From contig NC_092576.1 of assembly GCF_037975245.1 (NCBI RefSeq), positions 29,366,611 through 29,430,610 on the forward strand: a stretch of DNA of 64,000 nucleotides, given 5' to 3'. The translations under genes and the position numbers were made by a program. Positions 43,401 through 49,400 of the stretch are shown here, one piece after another. This DNA comes from Apostichopus japonicus (Eukaryota; Echinodermata; Holothuroidea; Aspidochirotida; Stichopodidae). Under the pieces are notes generated by a model, which was not told the origin of the DNA, made no database searches, and saw only the letters and a program-made list of their open reading frames with translations. Position 1 is the stretch's first letter, and each line of letters opens with the position of its first letter.

Positions 43401-46400
43401 AGAAGAGGAAGGTGTAACCCTGGTGTCATGAATGACACAGTGGGTTTGTTGTTTTCACTTGCTAGTAGAAGCAGTTTCTGTCAATAGTGTAGATAGTTTT
43501 AATTAAAAAGAGTAAACAGATACTTCCTGCCTCTGCTGAGTATATTGCAGATTAGTGATGGTTATTTTACTTTCACAAAGCCTTTTTGTATGTATTTTTG
43601 CTACTTATCTCTCCTGAGATAAACTGAGCCTGCTAGACAATAGCGCTTGTGGTTTATACCTGGGACAATGGTATTTAGAGTCACAGTGTATTGGTGGGAC
43701 AGGGTTACAAAATAGCCCAGAGCTGGGGAAGGGAAGGCACATGGTGACATGAATATTTATAAGGACTAATCCATCATGTAATTACTGATTGGTCATCTTA
43801 TTAGTTGGTCAACGGGATCTTTGCTAGAAGTAACCAATAGGATGTGGGGAAGCCATGTGGCCTAGAGATGTTGTCACATAGTTCTGGTAACATTGTATCT
43901 TGTTGTAGTTAGAGATTGTTTCTTCACCTGGAGAGAGCAAGACTTCTCTTGCTTGATCTATTGTACTTATAATATTTTTATTAAAGGAAAAAGTGTTGTA
44001 TAGATAGGGAGTTTCGAAGATGTTCATCATGTAAAGTTATATTCTTAAATTATGATGAGGATGTCATATTAGTATCTTTGTGGCCACTGTTCCTGATCTT
44101 GCCGAGATGGTTACCATGGACTTTTTATATTTTACTTAATTGCTGTTCTTGGAGTCTACCTGTACTTTGCATTTATCTAAGGAACCGGATGGCTACCACC
44201 GAGCTGTAGACGTCACTATAACCCTAACTATTTTGTTAAATTGTCATACCGTTTTGTAAATCGCTGGACTGCAGTATATTACCAAGTCTATTATGGAGCA
44301 CACTGATGTACACCGGAACCTTAATTCGCGAAAATGAACTTTCCGCGTTGAAGCAAGAAAGCGAGCAGTTCGCGACAGCACCAGTGTAAAACCAGATAAG
44401 TTTAAGTATTCTTTTATTGTAACCTTTGTCATGGCCATAGACAATAAGTTTAAGTTTTCTAAGTTCTAAATGCTCAGTGTATAGTACAGTGCACACTGTA
44501 ACCTTACTATTGTTATTATTGTCTTTACCACCTGTGCTGCATCTTGATGTACAGTGTTCAGTACCACAGTAACCAGTATGTTCTATGTAACTGCAAGAAT
44601 TAATATCTAGGAGTGTGGTCGAGTTGACATATTTTGTAATGTAGATACTTTTTATTGTTTTGTGCCATTGATAGCCTTATAACATCCCCATTTCCCACGA
44701 TTGGAGGATTGGAAATATAAGTAGTTCATGGTACATTTCTTTGTGTTTTGTGTCTTTCATTGTAAACCTGTGTAGAACTGACTCAGCAGTTGTTTTGAAT
44801 ATCAGCATTGAACCATTCGGACATGGAGACAATTTTATCCTGTCTTGAAGCCTAGGCCCACTTGATACACATATTGCTGACCCATTGTCCTAATTACCTT
44901 GACCGAAGGAAAGGAGGGGTTACATTTATGCCAACTATAAGGAGACATTTAACCAGTCAGTGAAGAATATGGAGGAAGTTGCCACGGCTGACTTTATTAA
45001 GTACTTTCAGATGTAAAGCAGACAATAAGGACTTGCATACAGTCTATTGTTAATGCCAACTATGAGGAGACATTTAACCAGTCAGTGAAGAATATGGAGG
45101 AAGTTGCCACAGCTGACTTTAGTACTTTCATAACAATTGGAGCGGTTGTGTTTAGCTTTGGGCCGCTTTCAAAACAAAATCGTACCAGAACCTGAGAAAC
45201 CACACCAACAATCGCTTAGAGCGTCATAACAAGGAATTGAAAACTGTTTTAAAGTCAAATAACCATTTCAGATTGCATCAAGGGGATACTAAGGAAGGCT
45301 ATCCAACTGAACAAAACTACACAGTGTCAATTTCTTTCTTTGGTTTGTCATATAATGTCCATGATACAAATGACACAATAAAACAAATCCAGAATGTTGC
45401 AACACAATATGCAGCAAACTTGACGATAAATATCAACTGGCACAACAGTTAAAGCCTTATGCAGCTGTCAGTGCAGTTAAGGCATCACATTATTGAGTAT
45501 CGCTTCAGGGCAATTTGGCAGAAGTTGAAGTTAACCCGAAATGTTCTTGTTCATGCGTTTTTGGAAGTCCACACAACTGCCGTGTCGACATATATGTATC
45601 ATTGCATTATAGTAAGACGGGGTAAAAAAAAAACACAGGGTAGTTGGGGTAAAAAAAAACCCACCCCCACTACAAGTCGTGAGAAATAGAAACACATTTT
45701 TGTATGGTGTATGTGAAAACCATGGTGCCCAAGTCAATTCTGACATACTTTATTGATTGTTACTATTCCTTTCCATCGGCGTACCGATACTTTTAGCGCC
45801 GATTTTTCCCATACTCCAAAAATAGCAAATATTTAAGTTCTGAACACTGTCCTTTAACTTTATCCCGCAAAAATATTAGAACTGATATAGAGGTTTTTGT
45901 TTCTTGGTTATGATAACAAGAGGTGTACCTACATGAATCAGTAATGTAATTACCCGCACGATCTGACATTTTTCTCGAATGACGTGGTTTTTTTTTACCC
46001 CACGGTTTAGTGTCCGTTTGGGGTAAAAAAAGACCAGTCCTAATTTCCTCCCAAATGGTTTATATTTATCACAGAATGTTAGAATTGCTATATGATTGAC
46101 ACCGGGAGTACATCTATGCTCCTCTAATTTCTACCAATATAATAATTTACATTTTTATAACTAACTGTTGCCTGTTCTTAACCTAAGTTATTGCTATGTT
46201 AGCCTAGTGTTATAGCCTAACACAATATATGTCTGCTGTATATATGGTTATCTTGTTATTTGTAGAGTCCTAAATTAATCTCTACCCTAAGTCCCAACCC
46301 CACAGCTGGATGTGATACTAATATATATAATAAAACTCTTTAAAACATGGTCAATAATGTTTTAGGGTGTATTAAACAGTCTTGATAGAATCTTGCTTAG

Positions 46401-49400
46401 TCTCGGAAGGTGGGGTGTGTTTCCCGGAGATTATCGTTTGGCAATAGGTTAATTCATGCAGAACTCGATTGAAAATGCCCAAATAAAGCTTTTCTAAAGT
46501 GTGCTGAAACTATTTCTGGTGGTTTTTGCACATTTTCTTTGGTAGTATGTTGTTTTAACAGTGTGGACTTTTTTTACCCCAGCAGGGTTTTTTTTTACCC
46601 CAAAAATGACTAACAGCCGGGGTAAAAAAAACCCACCCCATTTCTGGAATTTCTCCTTTACTCATTGTGATTGAAATTTTTATTATGGCTATTTAGGAAG
46701 GTATACCCATTTGTCAACTGACAATGCTAAAATATCTACCTAAGCATCTACCTAACGAGTTTTATGTTAAACTTTAAGGAAACGTTTTTTTTTTACCCCA
46801 TCTTACTATACAAGAAAATCTGCAATTTGATGAAAACTGGATACCCGAAAGATGGTGCAAGTCCTATCAAAGACAAGTTTTTGATTTCTCATGTTCAACT
46901 ACACCTGGTGTTGTTGTAATATCCACTGAAACCAAGAAGTTGAACAGAATTATGAGCAACTATTCCATTTTTAAGTTATGATTATAAAATTAAAATCTGA
47001 TGACACTTTATTGATTCAAATCCAGATAGCTTCGGGCCGGGTTAACTTATCAGAATGTGGCGACCCAAATACTAATCTCGTTCCACTCATGACTACCACA
47101 TTACTGTGCTGCAGTCAAAACGAGTTACAAGTTAACGTTACTGCAATCTTTGAAATTCACTGGAGCTTCAAAGGGTTTTTGTGCTGCCTTTGATTGCCTA
47201 CAGCTGTCCCTCTAGAAATTAGAGTTAGTTGGATGCCATTTAAATTATTTGATGGGGGTCATCTTAAAATGCCTTTCCTGAGATCAGTTTCCAGGACTGT
47301 TTCAGTTCAAGTTAATTAACACAAACAATTTTTGTGACTCATTATTTTATTTTATTACTATTTTGGGGGGTTTTGAAGCGAAAACACCAAATCAACTATT
47401 TATGGCGTTGCCCCTTTAAGTTAAATTAGCATTTTGGTTTTCCTTTATACTTGTACTTGTAGGTATTATGTAGCAAGGGGAATATAGACATGAGAAAAAT
47501 TTCCCAAATGTGTTTTTCTTGACCCTTCCACAGATAAAATGTATTTTTCAACAAAATTAATGAGTAATTCAGTTTTACAAACTGGAATTTACATTTAAGT
47601 TAAAACCCCAAATTATTTACATTTAACTGCAGAGGGGGGAAAATAAAGATTAATAAGTTCTTTCAGTGGGGATCGAACCAGGTACTTATTGATTGAGAGT
47701 TGAAAGAATAGCACACTCTGCCACATACTTGACGGGAAGTCAAAGAGTAATTTTAAGGTCATTTTCTCTTCAGTGTTATAGTACCAGTTCGTGCAGTAGT
47801 GATGATTATTTTGATTGGCTCGCTTCATTCAGTTTCAACCAGTCACAGACGATTCGTTCCCTTAAATTAAATTTAAAAAAATATGCATCAATTCCTTTTG
47901 AAATTGACATATCAACTGTAAGATAAAAATATTCAAACAGATTTGAATCAAAATTGTGGAAATGTTTCTCAAACTTCATCCAGGATTAGAATAATCCACA
48001 GAGATTAAATGCTACCATCCATTACCTTTTCTTATTGCTCCTTGCGTTAAAGCGCCAATTTATATCATGTTTTGAGACAAAAAGTGTATCTTTCATGAGT
48101 TGTGTGCATGAGTTGTGTGTAATGTACAGTAAATAGTTTATAAATACAAAGGAAAATGATACAAATGCTAATATTGCCTTCTTATTTCTTAATTTTCATA
48201 GAATATGTAAATTGCAAATATAGCTTTGAAAGTATGGTTGACACTATGCAGGGGTTGGGGTGAATGGGGTGAATGGGGTGAAGTTTTTTCTTATTTCCAG
48301 TGCAGCTATTAAACCCAGAAAAGTCATAGTTTGAAGGATGACCATATTCCATCACTTTCTCAGGAATCTTAGATGAGGTTTTAACACCAAAAAATTCATG
48401 GCAGACCATCAGACCCAATTATCGTTTCTCATAAATTTAACTAAAAAAATTGTTGTATAAAAAACAGTGTTACAGGTAGACGGCCAGTTAATGCATCATT
48501 TTACAAGCTTTCAAGGAACGGCATAGCTTAAAGAGGCGAGGGTGGTTCCCCCATCCACCCCTGACCCAGGAAACTGGCTCATTAGGAAGTTTCTCGGGTC
48601 CCCATACTGATATCAATTTCAAAATGTGTATGTTCAAGGCAAAAGCCAATTTCAGGGACATCAAGTATCATGTGTTAAGGGTCCCAGATTTATGAGATGC
48701 AAAAAGGGCTTCTGAAAAGTCAATTTTGGGGTCCTCAATTATGCCAATCTTTATGGCCCCATAACGTCAAAGATAGGTTCTACTTAAGCCATATTAAAGG
48801 GGCTTGAAAGGCCGGTTTTGCTATTGATACCAGTCCGTTTAGGGGCCTTGAAAAAGCCAACCTGTTGGGCCCAAATAGTCTTAGCCACTTCATAAGCTAA
48901 GTTTGGAACCCCAGCAGTTCAATTTTAAAAGCTTATTTTAAGGGAGCTTATCTTGGGATTCCCCAAAAGCCGACATTGCCTGAAAGCCAATATGGTCAAA
49001 TTGTGACTTTGAAACTACGCAAAAGGATCAAATCAGGGATCAACTGATCGAAAAATGCAGTTCGTCAGAGTTACGTCGGAAATTGCTGGGGAAAGGAACT
49101 TCATTAAACCTGAAAACAGCGCAAGAAATTGCCCGAGCAATGGAGGCAGTGAACATTCAATTTCGGCAAATGGAGAAATCCAACAGCGGCAGTTCACAAA
49201 ACCCTGAAACTGGTCACGTAAGCAGCATACGTGCAAAACAGAACAATAACAAACAACAACAATGGCCTTAGTACACTTCACCTGTGAATAAGGTATATGT
49301 GTCCGGCTGTTCGCAAGTGCTGCCCTGTGAATAAGATGTATGTGTTTGGCTATTCGCAGGGCAGCCCTGCAAATAAGGTGTCTGTGTCCTGCTATTAGAA

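Larger units (their letters stand above)
38071..46975 (+). pseudogene. MULE transposase/ZSWIM-like gene, broken by insertions
   Basis: Pieces in order: 38071-38530, after a tttttctcag acceptor (FKTGCKSFIHLAADRVKD, EFEHTHETSEEHYQ, LSALSVAPADICQHIA); 38490-38560 (MDGTYRVNKRKFCLYI, first catalytic-type Asp); 38590-38630 (DDGNGHVVPVGYALL, another frame); 38635-38970 (TFIIDKDFTEIAVLSELFPV and IQLCLFHVLKTFR); 45155-45270 (NHTNNRLERHNKELK); 45530-45600 and 46811-46860 (CSCVFGSPHNCR and NLQFDENWIPERW), which together look like a SWIM zinc finger. At least three frameshifts, a 125-bp tandem array, a gypsy fragment and a MITE interrupt it. ZSWIM1/ZSWIM3 are host proteins descended from MULE transposases; I cannot tell whether this is a decayed host gene or a decayed transposon. 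Confidence 0.7.
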
